Part shown: positions 15,199 through 23,681 of the stretch, piece by piece
Layout: every line of letters starts with the position of its first letter
How positions within the stretch are numbered: position 1 is the first letter of the stretch
NCBI GenBank assembly: GCA_902605445.1
Contig: CACLCL010000006.1
Span: forward strand, 1-55,326
Source: an uncultured Bacteroidota bacterium
GTDB lineage: Bacteria > Bacteroidota > Bacteroidia > Flavobacteriales > Flavobacteriaceae
Reading direction: 5' to 3'
Length of the DNA stretch: 55,326 bases
The notes under the pieces: model-generated
Seen by the model: the letters and a program-made list of their open reading frames with translations, nothing else
Databases searched by the model: none
What the model was told of the DNA's origin: nothing
Program-made: the position numbers and the translations under genes

Positions 15199-16474
15199 TA
15201 TTTTTTGGTTTAGAAGAGATTTAAGACTTTATGATAATCATGGATTATCTGAGGCTAGTAATAATGATCTAAAAGTAATTCCAGTATTTATATTCGATAC
15301 AAATATAACTGACAATCTTCCCAGTGATGATCGAAGAATAAATTTTATTTATGAAAATATTTCAAGATTAAACCTAGAATTGAAGAAAAAATATAATTCC
15401 TCAATGAATGTTTTTATGGGTAATCCAACTGAAATATTTAAAGAAATTATAGCAAAACATGAAATCATAAATGTTTACACAAACCATGATTATGAGCCCT
15501 ATGCCATTAAAAGAGATTTAGAACTAGCAAAAATTCTAAAACATAATAATATAAATTTTTTATCCTTCAAAGATCAAGTAATATTCGAGAAAAATGAAGT
15601 GGTAAAGGATAATGGTGAACCTTACGTAGTTTACACTCCATATATGAAAAAATGGAAATCAAAGTTGGCGGAAAATCTGAGTGAATTGAATGATAAAAAA
15701 GTATCAAATAATTTTTCTAAAAATTCAATTTCAAAATTATTAGATATGTCTGATTATGGATTCAAAAAAAATCATAATAAAATTGAGGCATTTATCTTGA
15801 ATAAAGATATTGTTAATTTCTACTCTGAGAGAAGAAACTATCCTGCTTTAAATTCAACTTCTAAAATTGGACCTTTTCTTAGGTTTGGAATTGTTAGTAT
15901 ACGTAAAATAGTAACTGGAATAATTGATTTTAAAGACGATACTTTTCTCAAAGAATTAATTTGGAGAGAATTTTTCATGCAAATACTTTATCATTTCCCA
16001 AAAACCGCTTCACAAAGCTTTAAATCTAAATATGATAAAATAGTATGGTTAAATAATAAAAATGATTTTGAGGCATGGAAGGAAGGTCGGACAGGATTTC
16101 CCTTAATTGATGCAGGGATGCGTGAATTAAATGCAACTGGTTTTATGCATAACAGAGTTAGAATGCTAACCGCTAGTTTTTTATGCAAGCAATTATTAAC
16201 CGATTGGAGATTAGGCGAAAGATATTTTGCCCTAAAACTAAATGATTACGAAATGGCTAGTAATATTGGTAACTGGCAATGGGCAAGCGGCTCTGGTGTA
16301 GATGCAGCTCCTTATTTTAGAATTTTTAATCCACACACACAAATAGAGAGATTTGATAAAGATAGAAAGTATATCAGAAAATGGGTTAAATCTGAAGAAA
16401 ATTACCCAAACGAAATTATTGATCATAAAATGGCAAGACAGAGATGTCTTGAAACATATAAAAAGTATGTTTAA
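15185..16474 (+). CDS. Class I deoxyribodipyrimidine photolyase / cryptochrome
   Basis: A 429-residue FAD-dependent light-driven repair enzyme, most like class I CPD photolyases. The antenna domain opens with FWFRRDLRLYDNHGL; the catalytic domain has ELIWREFFMQIL, MHNRVRMLTASFL, NIGNWQWASGSG and DAAPYFRIFNP. The last segment keeps the aspartate and asparagine near the flavin that are typical of CPD repair, and the tryptophans expected for electron transfer are present. The start is TTG at 15185, overlapping the SRPBCC gene by 14 bases. It ends the photolyase cluster and converges on murA. A purely signalling cryptochrome is less likely but not excluded. Confidence 0.92.
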   Translation: MEAYNIFWFRRDLRLYDNHGLSEASNNDLKVIPVFIFDTNITDNLPSDDRRINFIYENISRLNLELKKKYNSSMNVFMGNPTEIFKEIIAKHEIINVYTNHDYEPYAIKRDLELAKILKHNNINFLSFKDQVIFEKNEVVKDNGEPYVVYTPYMKKWKSKLAENLSELNDKKVSNNFSKNSISKLLDMSDYGFKKNHNKIEAFILNKDIVNFYSERRNYPALNSTSKIGPFLRFGIVSIRKIVTGIIDFKDDTFLKELIWREFFMQILYHFPKTASQSFKSKYDKIVWLNNKNDFEAWKEGRTGFPLIDAGMRELNATGFMHNRVRMLTASFLCKQLLTDWRLGERYFALKLNDYEMASNIGNWQWASGSGVDAAPYFRIFNPHTQIERFDKDRKYIRKWVKSEENYPNEIIDHKMARQRCLETYKKYV

Positions 16475-16488
16475 AATAATTTCTGATT

Positions 16489-17796
16489 CTAGACACGTTC
16501 TATTTCAGCTCCTAAAGCTTTGAGCTTTTCATCTATTCTTTCATATCCTCTATCAATTTGCTCAATATTATGAATAATTGATTCCCCATTTGCAGAAAGT
16601 GCGGCTATTAACAGTGAAATACCAGCTCTAATATCGGGAGAGCTCATTATTGTCCCTTTTAAACTAGAATTGAAATTATGACCAATTACGGTTGCTCTAT
16701 GTGGATCACATAAAATAATTTTAGCACCCATATCAATTAATTTATCAACAAAAAATAACCTACTTTCAAACATTTTTTGGTGAATTAATACACTGCCTTT
16801 CGCCTGTGTAGCAACAACTAAAACAATACTTAAAAGGTCTGGGCTAAATCCTGGCCAGGGTGAATCAGAAATTGTAAGAATTGATCCATCAATATAATTT
16901 TTAATTTGATATCCATCTTTATTTTCAGGGACAATAATATCATCTTCATCAATTATTAACTTAATTCCCAATGATTTAAATATATCAGGAATAATACCTA
17001 AATTTTCAAGGGAAACATTCTTGATTCTAATATTACTTTTGGTCATAGCTGCGAGACCAATCCAACTACCAATCTCAATCATATCAGGCAAGACAGTATG
17101 GTTAGAACCTTTTAGTTCATTAACGCCTGTTATTTTCAAAAGATTAGAGCCAAGGCCATCAATTCTTGCCCCCATTGAAATTAGTAACTTACATAATTGC
17201 TGAATATAAGGCTCACATGCAGCATTATAAATGGTTGTTTTACCATCAGCTAAAACTGAAGCCATAATAATATTTGCCGTTCCAGTTACAGATGCTTCAT
17301 CAAGTAAAATAAAAGAACCTCTTAATTTCTTTGCTTCAACTCCGTAAAATTTATCTTCTTTGCTATAACTAAATTTAGCGCCTAGCTTTATTAAACCTTG
17401 AAAGTGAGTATCCAATCTTCTCCTACCGATTTTGTCTCCACCAGGCCTAGGAATAAATGCTTTTCCATATCTAGCTAATAAAGGACCAACAATCATTATC
17501 GAACCTCTTAGGCTTCTTCCATCAATCTTAAATTTATCTGAACTCATATAATCAAGATTGATATTCTCAGCTTTGAAAGAATATTTGTTATTACTTAAAC
17601 AAGTAACCTCAACCCCAATCGACTTTAATAAATTAATTAATTTCTTTACATCAATTATATTTGGAATGTTATCTACTACAACTTCTTCCTTTGTAAGCAA
17701 GGTAGCACAAATTATCTGTAATGCTTCATTTTTGGCGCCCTGAGGGACAATAGTACCTTCTAATTTATTTCCACCTTTAATTTTAAATGCTTGCAT
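16489..17796 (-). CDS. murA: UDP-N-acetylglucosamine 1-carboxyvinyltransferase
   Basis: Cytoplasmic enzyme of the first committed peptidoglycan step, transferring enolpyruvate from PEP to UDP-GlcNAc. The 435-residue chain has K22-N23 (PQGAKNEAL) and the conserved arginine/aspartate segments SSPDIRAG and RGYERIDEKL. The flexible loop carrying Cys115 in E. coli reads PGGDKIGRRRLDTH here, so the residue is D121. An aspartate at this place keeps activity but prevents covalent attack by fosfomycin in MurA enzymes that have it naturally, so low fosfomycin susceptibility of this target is expected. It lies 5 bases downstream of the DUF4290 gene. Confidence 0.96.
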   Translation of the reverse strand: MQAFKIKGGNKLEGTIVPQGAKNEALQIICATLLTKEEVVVDNIPNIIDVKKLINLLKSIGVEVTCLSNNKYSFKAENINLDYMSSDKFKIDGRSLRGSIMIVGPLLARYGKAFIPRPGGDKIGRRRLDTHFQGLIKLGAKFSYSKEDKFYGVEAKKLRGSFILLDEASVTGTANIIMASVLADGKTTIYNAACEPYIQQLCKLLISMGARIDGLGSNLLKITGVNELKGSNHTVLPDMIEIGSWIGLAAMTKSNIRIKNVSLENLGIIPDIFKSLGIKLIIDEDDIIVPENKDGYQIKNYIDGSILTISDSPWPGFSPDLLSIVLVVATQAKGSVLIHQKMFESRLFFVDKLIDMGAKIILCDPHRATVIGHNFNSSLKGTIMSSPDIRAGISLLIAALSANGESIIHNIEQIDRGYERIDEKLKALGAEIERV

Positions 17797-17801
17797 AGGT
17801 A

Positions 17802-18434
17802 CTAATATCTCTTTCTGTTTTTATTATTTTTTTTGGGGTATTTTTTATTAGAAAATTTCTTTTTTGTTCTGATTAAAACTGAAGAGTCTAATAATTCAAT
17901 ATTTGAATTTTTAATATCAATTTTTGAATCTGACAATTCATACAAATGATCAAAAATTACCTGATCTTCTACATTGTCCTTATTCCAATTTAGAAAACAC
18001 TTCTTCATATGATTTGCAATAGTAAAAATTAATGCATCCTTTTTATCACTATTATCCCATTTTACAGCCTCATCAATCATAATCTTTATATTATTGCCAT
18101 AAAACCTATATTTTGGGAAACTTTGAGGGTATTCAAGAGGCAAAGGTTTAGAATCCAAAATATCTTTTGAGGGTTTTTCAAAAGGGGAATCAGCATCTAA
18201 CTTAAAATCTGACATTATAAAGAGTTGATCCCAGAGTTTGTGCTGAAAGTCAGGTACATCTCTTAAATGAGGCTGTAGATTTCCCATAACAGAAATTATA
18301 GCATTAGATAATTTATTTCTTTCATCTTTAGACTTCAGTGAGGAAACATGATCAATCATTTTTTTTATATGCCTACCATATTCAGGGATAATTAAATCCT
18401 CTCTTTCTGTATTATACTCTAAGTTTTTAATCAA
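17802..18434 (-). CDS. DUF4290 domain-containing protein
   Basis: A 210-residue Bacteroidota protein. The opening LEYNTEREDLIIPEYGRHI and the later NLQPHLRDVPDFQHKLWDQL are family hallmarks. It is soluble, with no signal peptide; a lysine-rich tail closes the chain. It starts with TTG at 18434 (an in-frame stop lies two codons upstream). The function is unknown; it is immediately upstream of murA, a linkage I know from many Flavobacteriia, which suggests shared expression rather than a proven cell-wall role. Confidence 0.88.
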   Translation of the reverse strand: MIKNLEYNTEREDLIIPEYGRHIKKMIDHVSSLKSKDERNKLSNAIISVMGNLQPHLRDVPDFQHKLWDQLFIMSDFKLDADSPFEKPSKDILDSKPLPLEYPQSFPKYRFYGNNIKIMIDEAVKWDNSDKKDALIFTIANHMKKCFLNWNKDNVEDQVIFDHLYELSDSKIDIKNSNIELLDSSVLIRTKKKFSNKKYPKKNNKNRKRY

Positions 18435-18487
18435 TTTTTATGTTTTTTTGTTAATGAAAAGCAAATTACAAAAAATTAGTTCAGAAA

Positions 18488-18775
18488 TTATAATAAAATT
18501 ATATTTTCAATACTGTCCGAAACTTTCTTGTAAAAATTTATAATTAAATCGGGTGAATCTGCAATAATTAATACAGAAACTGATGTGTACTTTTTATTTC
18601 TTGATGATTTAAAATTGATATCCTTTATAAAATCATCAAAAATATCGTAAATAATATCAATATTTTTTTTTTCAGTTGGGAATATAAATTTAAAAATGTA
18701 ATCAGATGGCCAGTTTGATGTCTCATTCAAAAGGTTTTTTAAGTTATCGTAAAAATCTTTATTATTTTTGCTCAT
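18488..18775 (-). CDS. DUF493 family protein (YbeD-like)
   Basis: A 95-residue small alpha/beta protein of the DUF493 family (YbeD-like ACT-type fold). WPSDYIFKFIFP at residues 22-33 and KYTSVSVLI later are the recognisable blocks. E. coli YbeD has been linked to lipoate metabolism by gene context only, so the function is unknown. It is separated from the downstream DUF4290 gene by 53 bases and has its own likely promoter. Confidence 0.85.
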   Translation of the reverse strand: MSKNNKDFYDNLKNLLNETSNWPSDYIFKFIFPTEKKNIDIIYDIFDDFIKDINFKSSRNKKYTSVSVLIIADSPDLIINFYKKVSDSIENIILL

Positions 18776-18782
18776 TATAGTT

Positions 18783-18791
18783 GCAAATATA
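18783..18791 (-). promoter_or_regulatory. Putative -7 box of the DUF493 gene
   Basis: The minus strand reads TATATTTGC, a perfect TAnnTTTG, seven bases before the ATG at 18775. No clear -33 TTTG was found. The very short distance would mean a leader of only a few bases. Confidence 0.35.
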
Positions 18792-18831
18792 TGTCTAAAT
18801 TACTTGTAATTTGGTTTAAAAATTTAAGTAA

Positions 18832-19359
18832 ATGAAAATTGTTATAACTGGAGGACCTGGAACGGGAAAAACATCTATTATAAAAGCATTAAAAAAAAGG
18901 GGTTTTCATATTTACCCGGAAGTTTCCAGAGAAATTATAAATGAATTTAGAAAGTTGGGGCATAAACAACTTTTTCTTTCGGATCCGCTCAAGTTTAGTA
19001 AAATTTTGATGGAAAAGAGAATTATCCAATACCAAAATTCTATTGAAAACAAGAACAAATTTTATTTTTTTGACAGAGGAATTCCTGATATTATTGCTTA
19101 CCTAAACTTTAAAAAAGTCAAATTCAATCCATCTTTACTAAAAGAAATAAAAAATTACACTTATGATTTGATTTTTTTATGCGAACCATGGAAACAAATT
19201 TATATAAATGATTCGGAGAGATATGAAAGCTACAGTGAATTACTATTAATTAATGAAGAATTAAAGAAAACATATCAAAAATTGGATTACAAACCAATAA
19301 AACTTCCTGAAAGCCCCGTTAAAGAAAGGGTTAATTACATTCTAAACTCAATTAAATGA
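18832..19359 (+). CDS. AAA family ATPase, NadR/Ttd14-like
   Basis: A 175-residue P-loop protein. The Walker A motif GGPGTGKTS is at residues 7-15; EVSREIINEF and FFDRGIPDIIAYLNF are typical of the AAA_28 group, which contains the ribosylnicotinamide kinase domain of NadR. It may be a small-molecule kinase, but the substrate is unknown. Its stop overlaps the fmt start (ATGA). Confidence 0.85.
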   Translation: MKIVITGGPGTGKTSIIKALKKRGFHIYPEVSREIINEFRKLGHKQLFLSDPLKFSKILMEKRIIQYQNSIENKNKFYFFDRGIPDIIAYLNFKKVKFNPSLLKEIKNYTYDLIFLCEPWKQIYINDSERYESYSELLLINEELKKTYQKLDYKPIKLPESPVKERVNYILNSIK

Positions 19360-20306
19360 AATACAAAAAGATAAAAATAGTATTTATGGGAACTTCTGAG
19401 TTTGGAATTCCAACCCTAAAGCTTTTAAATCAGGAGTTTAATCTAAAAGCTATAATTACTAATGTTGATAAAAGGTCTGGAAGAGGTTTAAACTTTAAAG
19501 AATCAGAGGTTAAAATATTTGCAAAAAAAAATAAAATACATTTTTTACAACCCGACAATTTAAAAGATCCTAATTTTATAGAACAAATACGTTATTTAAA
19601 ACCCGATTTTATAATTGTTATAGCATTCAGGATGATACCAAGGATTATATGGAAAATTCCAAGGTACGGTACAATAAATTTACACGCGTCTCTATTACCT
19701 AATTACCGTGGAGCAGCCCCCATAAACTGGGTTATTATGAATAATGAAAATAAAACTGGACTTACAACTTTTTTTATCGATGAAAATATTGACACTGGAA
19801 AAATTCTTTTGCAAAAACATATTTCAATTGATGAAAAAATAAATGCCGGTGAACTGCATGAAAAACTGAAGTTACTAGGCCCCAATCTAGTATTTGAAAC
19901 CATCATAGGTGTGTACAATGATAAAATTATTCCGTTAAATCAAGACAAAAAATATGATATTAAAAAGGCACCTAAATTTGATAAGAAAAATACAATTATT
20001 CAATGGAATAAAAGTGTGATTCAGGTATATAATACGATTAGAGGGTTAAACCCCTACCCAGGTGCAAGAACTACCATTAATAATAATCTCTACAGCAAGA
20101 GGGTCATAATATATGATTCAGAATATGTTGTTCAAAATCACGATTATAAAGTTGGCAAATTTGTAGTTAATAATAGCAAAATAAAAGTTTACTGTTCAGA
20201 CGGGTTTATAATTATAAAAAGCTTAAAACTAGAAGGAAAAAGAAAAATGGATTGTCAATCTTTTCTTAATGGATTTGATATTGAAAATTATAGTATGTTT
20301 AAATGA
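19356..20306 (+). CDS. fmt: Methionyl-tRNA formyltransferase
   Basis: Cytoplasmic enzyme that formylates initiator Met-tRNA using 10-formyl-tetrahydrofolate. The 316-residue length is standard. The catalytic block NLHASLLPNYRGAAPINW and the downstream IDENIDTGKIL give the N/H/D set of the formyltransferase fold; the C-terminal OB-like domain includes RGLNPYPGA. It overlaps both neighbours by four bases (ATGA), forming a three-gene unit with the ATPase and yqgE. Confidence 0.95.
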   Translation: MKYKKIKIVFMGTSEFGIPTLKLLNQEFNLKAIITNVDKRSGRGLNFKESEVKIFAKKNKIHFLQPDNLKDPNFIEQIRYLKPDFIIVIAFRMIPRIIWKIPRYGTINLHASLLPNYRGAAPINWVIMNNENKTGLTTFFIDENIDTGKILLQKHISIDEKINAGELHEKLKLLGPNLVFETIIGVYNDKIIPLNQDKKYDIKKAPKFDKKNTIIQWNKSVIQVYNTIRGLNPYPGARTTINNNLYSKRVIIYDSEYVVQNHDYKVGKFVVNNSKIKVYCSDGFIIIKSLKLEGKRKMDCQSFLNGFDIENYSMFK

Positions 20307-20854
20307 AAAAAATAAATAAAGGGGACCTATTGGTATCAATGCCCGAGATTTTGGATGATGCTGTTTTTAACAGAACTGTTGTATTTATTACTGAAATTAG
20401 TAATGATAGTGTAACAGGATTTATTGTAAATAAAATTCATCAATTTAATTTAACTGATATTGACAAACGAATTGCTGAAGATAAAATTAAAATCTATGAT
20501 GGTGGGCCATTGAGTAAAGAAAAAATATATTTTATTCACAATAAACCACAATTAATTCCTAATAGTATAAAATTTTATAAAAACATGTTTTTTGGTGGAG
20601 ATTTTGATAGGGTTATTGAATTAATAAATGATGGACTTATAACAAATAATAACATTAGATTATTCTCTGGCTATACAGGTTGGGATTACAAACAATTGAT
20701 TGATGAGATAGAAAATAAATGTTGGTTTATTTCAGATCAAAAAAATATAAAGCTAGAAATGAACGATGAGAATTTATGGAAAAATCTAATGATGGCAAAA
20801 GGTGGTAAATTTCAAATTTGGTCAAATGCTCCATCTGATCCTTTACTAAATTAG
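20303..20854 (+). CDS. YqgE/AlgH family protein
   Basis: A 183-residue protein of the UPF0301 (YqgE/AlgH) family. GDLLVSMPEILDDAVFNRTV at the start, GGPLSKEKIYFIH near residue 71 and LFSGYTGWDYKQL near 120 are family hallmarks. The biochemical function is unknown. It begins in an ATGA overlap with fmt. Its TAG stop is shared with the stop of the convergent START-like gene (4-base overlap). Confidence 0.9.
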   Translation: MKKINKGDLLVSMPEILDDAVFNRTVVFITEISNDSVTGFIVNKIHQFNLTDIDKRIAEDKIKIYDGGPLSKEKIYFIHNKPQLIPNSIKFYKNMFFGGDFDRVIELINDGLITNNNIRLFSGYTGWDYKQLIDEIENKCWFISDQKNIKLEMNDENLWKNLMMAKGGKFQIWSNAPSDPLLN

Positions 20855-21240
20855 GTTGAACCTAGTACTTTTTTTAGATCAAAAATTTGATTTGTCCAAA
20901 GTAATTTTGATTCTTCAACTTCATCTTCATCATCTGCAAAATCTGTAACAATTAGCGATACATCCTTAGTTATTTCATCAAATTGAAGCCTTAACTCAAA
21001 AAAATAGTCTGTATCTTCATCATCGAGCCACTGAAATTGTATTTTTTCATTATTTATTTTTTTGAGTAATTTCGCACTTTCATCAGAACCATCCCAGTAG
21101 AATACAAATATTTCACCTCTAGAATTAACATTATCGGCAAACCACTCAGAAAGACCAGATGGTGTTGAAATATACTGAAAAAGAAGTTTTTGAGAAGCCT
21201 TTATCGGAAATTCCATTTCAAATTTAATTCTTTTACTCAT
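20851..21240 (-). CDS. START-like domain protein
   Basis: A 129-residue protein of the Bacteroidota START-like family (SRPBCC superfamily). KRIKFEMEFPIKASQKLLF and GLSEWFADNV open the fold, and the acidic DFADDEDEVEESK precedes the C-terminal helix. No ligand is known. It converges with yqgE. Confidence 0.87.
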   Translation of the reverse strand: MSKRIKFEMEFPIKASQKLLFQYISTPSGLSEWFADNVNSRGEIFVFYWDGSDESAKLLKKINNEKIQFQWLDDEDTDYFFELRLQFDEITKDVSLIVTDFADDEDEVEESKLLWTNQIFDLKKVLGST

Positions 21241-21317
21241 ATAGCATAATTAACAATGTAATATATACATTTATTTTTTTTAATATAAAATTTATTAAAA
21301 TAATTTATTAAACATAT

Positions 21318-21349
21318 GTTGAATGGCAATGATATAAATTCTATATTTG
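21318..21349 (+). promoter_or_regulatory. Bacteroidota promoter of tRNA-Met
   Basis: GTTG at 21318-21321, a 20-base spacer and TATATTTG at 21342-21349 fit the -33/-7 consensus with one mismatch in the -33 box. The tRNA begins 12 bases after the -7 box. The preceding 21241-21317 is plain AT-rich spacer. Confidence 0.65.
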
Positions 21350-21361
21350 GACGCTCATAAA

Positions 21362-21435
21362 GGCGAGATAGCTCAGTTGGTCAGAGCGTCGGATTCATAA
21401 CCCGGAGGTCCCGAGTTCAAATCTCGGTCTCGCTA
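21362..21435 (+). tRNA. tRNA-Met, elongator type (CAT anticodon)
   Basis: Cloverleaf with D stem GCTC/GAGC, anticodon loop TTCATAA and T arm CCGAG-TTCAAAT-CTCGG. The acceptor GGCGAGA/TCTCGCT has a G1-U72 wobble, and A31 faces C39. It lacks the initiator features (unpaired C1, three G-C pairs in the anticodon stem), so elongator Met is favoured. A lysidine-modified tRNA-Ile2 cannot be excluded by anticodon alone. CCA is not encoded. Confidence 0.93.
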
Positions 21436-21446
21436 CAAAATAAAAG

Positions 21447-21480
21447 CGGTTATGCATTTTGACAGTATGACCGTTTTTTT
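21447..21480. terminator. Bidirectional terminator between tRNA-Met and hisS
   Basis: Stem cggttat (21447-21453) with atgaccg (21467-21473), seven pairs including one G-U, followed by seven T on the plus strand. An A-rich run at 21437-21445 gives a T-rich tract on the minus strand, so it may also end the hisS transcript. Confidence 0.7.
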
Positions 21481-22843
21481 AATTCTTCTTGAGTATTTTC
21501 AACAATTCTTCTCTATTAACAATTTGCTGCTCACCTGTTTTCATGTCTTTTAGTTTCATAGAGCCTTTTGCTTTTTCTTCACTGCCATAAAATAAGACAT
21601 ATGGAACATCATTTTTATTTGCATAATTTAATTGTTTTCTTATCGGAATAGGGTCTGGATAGAATTCTGAATTAATTTTATTAAATCTAAGGAAATTAGT
21701 AATTTCTATTAAATCATAAGAAAAAGAATCACTAAAGTTTAAAATTAGAACCTTAAGTGATTTGTTTAAAAGCTTAGGAAATAAATCTAATTCTTTGACA
21801 ACAAGGAACAAACGATCTAATCCAAAACTAATGCCAATACCACTCATATTTTTTAAACCAAAAATCTCGGTTAAGTTATCATAGCGTCCTCCTGCAGCTA
21901 TCGAACCTAAATTTATTGAATTGGGTGGTAAAACCTCAAAAATTATTCCTGTGTAATAATCAATGCCCCTAGCCAACCCAATATCAAAAACTAAATTTGA
22001 TCTAATCAACTTGTTTTTAGAAAAATAATTAAAAATGTATTCAATATCAGAGATAGCTTCTATTCCAATTTCTGAGGTTTCAAAATATAATTTAAGTTCA
22101 TTTAAATTAGAATAAAAGTTTTTTGACAGTTCTATTGCTTCAAATAAAGAATTAATTATTTTATCCTCAAAACCATTTTCAAATAAATTTTTCTTTACGG
22201 TTGATGAACTTAATTTATCTAATTTATCTAACTCTCTAGTCAAAATTTCAAATTTATCAATACAGTTATTTATCTCACATATAGCAACTAATAGCTTCCG
22301 GCTATTAATTTTTATTTTACAACCCTCAATTTTTAAATCATTAAAAACAGCGTCAAGCAATAAAATAAAGTCAATTTCTTGCATCATTGAATTAGAGCCT
22401 ATAACATCAGCATCACATTGGATAAACTCTCTAAACCTGCCCTTTTGTGGACGATCAGCTCTCCAAACGTTTTGAATTTGATACCTTTTAAATGGAATCG
22501 TAATATTATTTTGGTTTTGAACCACATATCTTGCAAATGGAACAGTTAAATCATAACGCAATGCTTTATCAATAATTTTTGGAGCTAAACTGCTCGAATT
22601 AAGTTCTTTGAAATCAATACCCTTGAGAAAATCTCCTGACTTAAGTATTTTAAAAATTAGTCTTTCCCCGTCTTGCCCATATTTACCCAATAAAGTTTCT
22701 GATCTTTCAAAACTTGGCGTTTCAATTGGGTTAAATCCAAATTTTGAAAAATTTTCTTTAATTGTATTAATTATATAATTTCTCTTATATAAATCGTCAG
22801 AATTAAAATCTCTTGTGCCTTTTGGTAAAATTGGCTTTTGCAT
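21479..22843 (-). CDS. hisS: Histidyl-tRNA synthetase
   Basis: Class II aminoacyl-tRNA synthetase that charges tRNA-His. The chosen 454-residue form starts with ATG 22843 (MQKPILPKGTRDF), the normal HisRS N-terminus; a longer frame to 22885 would run through the terminator of rplI. Class II motif 2 is FIQCDADVIGS with upstream FKRYQIQNVWRADRP, the histidine-specific segment is LARGIDYYTGIIFEV, and motif 3 contains GISFGLDRLF. The C-terminal anticodon-binding domain begins near residue 355. Its partner tRNA-His is also in this window (559-633). Confidence 0.95.
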   Translation of the reverse strand: MQKPILPKGTRDFNSDDLYKRNYIINTIKENFSKFGFNPIETPSFERSETLLGKYGQDGERLIFKILKSGDFLKGIDFKELNSSSLAPKIIDKALRYDLTVPFARYVVQNQNNITIPFKRYQIQNVWRADRPQKGRFREFIQCDADVIGSNSMMQEIDFILLLDAVFNDLKIEGCKIKINSRKLLVAICEINNCIDKFEILTRELDKLDKLSSSTVKKNLFENGFEDKIINSLFEAIELSKNFYSNLNELKLYFETSEIGIEAISDIEYIFNYFSKNKLIRSNLVFDIGLARGIDYYTGIIFEVLPPNSINLGSIAAGGRYDNLTEIFGLKNMSGIGISFGLDRLFLVVKELDLFPKLLNKSLKVLILNFSDSFSYDLIEITNFLRFNKINSEFYPDPIPIRKQLNYANKNDVPYVLFYGSEEKAKGSMKLKDMKTGEQQIVNREELLKILKKN

Positions 22844-22865
22844 TTTAAAAATTATTTTAGTTAAA

Positions 22866-22897
22866 TTAAAAAAAAACACCCACATGAGCAGGTGTTT
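22866..22897 (-). terminator. Terminator after the rpsF-rpsR-rplI operon
   Basis: Stem aaacacc (22874-22880) with ggtgttt (22891-22897) and a 10-base loop, followed on the minus strand by a T run (from 22873 downward). It lies 24 bases after the rplI stop. Confidence 0.75.
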
Positions 22898-22920
22898 CTA
22901 ATCCATAAATTTATTTTAAT

Positions 22921-23373
22921 TTATTTTTTATCAGGAACTACCTCAAATGATAAGTCTACTAAAACTTCTCGGTGCAGTCTAATTTTCGCGTTGTATTTAC
23001 CTAATTGCTTGATGTTATTACCAGCAAGTAAAATTATTTTTTTATCAACCATAACTCCGTTAGATTCGAGTTCTTTTTGAATATTTATATTATTAACAGA
23101 GCCGAATAATTTGCTTCCCTCACCAACTTTGGCTTTTATCTTTAATTCCAAATCGGTAATCTTCTTGGCTAACTTATTTGCATCATCAATTATTTTCTTG
23201 TCCTTGACTGCCTGCTGTTTGATATTTTCAGCAAGAACCTTTTTAGCTGATGATGTAGCTAAAATTGCAGAACCATTCGGAATAAGAAAATTTCTAGCAT
23301 AACCATTTTTAACAGTTACTAGGTCATCTTTAAAACCTACTCCTTCAATATCTTTTTTTAATATTATTTCCAT
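22921..23373 (-). CDS. rplI: 50S ribosomal protein L9
   Basis: Ribosomal protein binding 23S rRNA at the base of the L1 stalk. The 150-residue chain has the standard L9 plan: N-terminal domain with VGFKDDLVTVKNGYARNFLIP, a long connecting helix, and a C-terminal domain ending in LSFEVVPDKK. It is the last gene of the S6-S18-L9 operon, 9 bases after rpsR, and is followed by a terminator. Confidence 0.97.
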   Translation of the reverse strand: MEIILKKDIEGVGFKDDLVTVKNGYARNFLIPNGSAILATSSAKKVLAENIKQQAVKDKKIIDDANKLAKKITDLELKIKAKVGEGSKLFGSVNNINIQKELESNGVMVDKKIILLAGNNIKQLGKYNAKIRLHREVLVDLSFEVVPDKK

Positions 23374-23382
23374 AAAAAATAT

Positions 23383-23679
23383 TTATTTTAATAAATCAGC
23401 CACATAAGGCAATAGTGCTAGATGTCTTGCTCTTTTGACTGCAACTGAAACCTTTCTTTGATATTTCAAAGAGGTGCCCGTAATTCTTCTGGGTAAAAGC
23501 TTGCCTTGTTCATTTACAAATTTTAATAAAAAATTAGAATCCTTGTAATCAATATACTTTATTCCATATTTCTTAAATCTACAATATTTTTTTACTGTAC
23601 TTTGATCAATATCTAATGGAGTTAAATATCTAATTTCTGCACTTTTCTTACCCGATGCTTCTTCTTGGATACTTGCCAT
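23383..23679 (-). CDS. rpsR: 30S ribosomal protein S18
   Basis: A 98-residue S18 that pairs with S6 on the platform of the small subunit. The core block [21 protein letters not shown] is slightly divergent, and the C-terminal [20 protein letters not shown] is typical. It starts two bases after the true S6 stop at 23682, confirming that the S6 frame is meant to continue to there. Confidence 0.96.
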   Translation of the reverse strand: MASIQEEASGKKSAEIRYLTPLDIDQSTVKKYCRFKKYGIKYIDYKDSNFLLKFVNEQGKLLPRRITGTSLKYQRKVSVAVKRARHLALLPYVADLLK

Positions 23680-23681
23680 AA

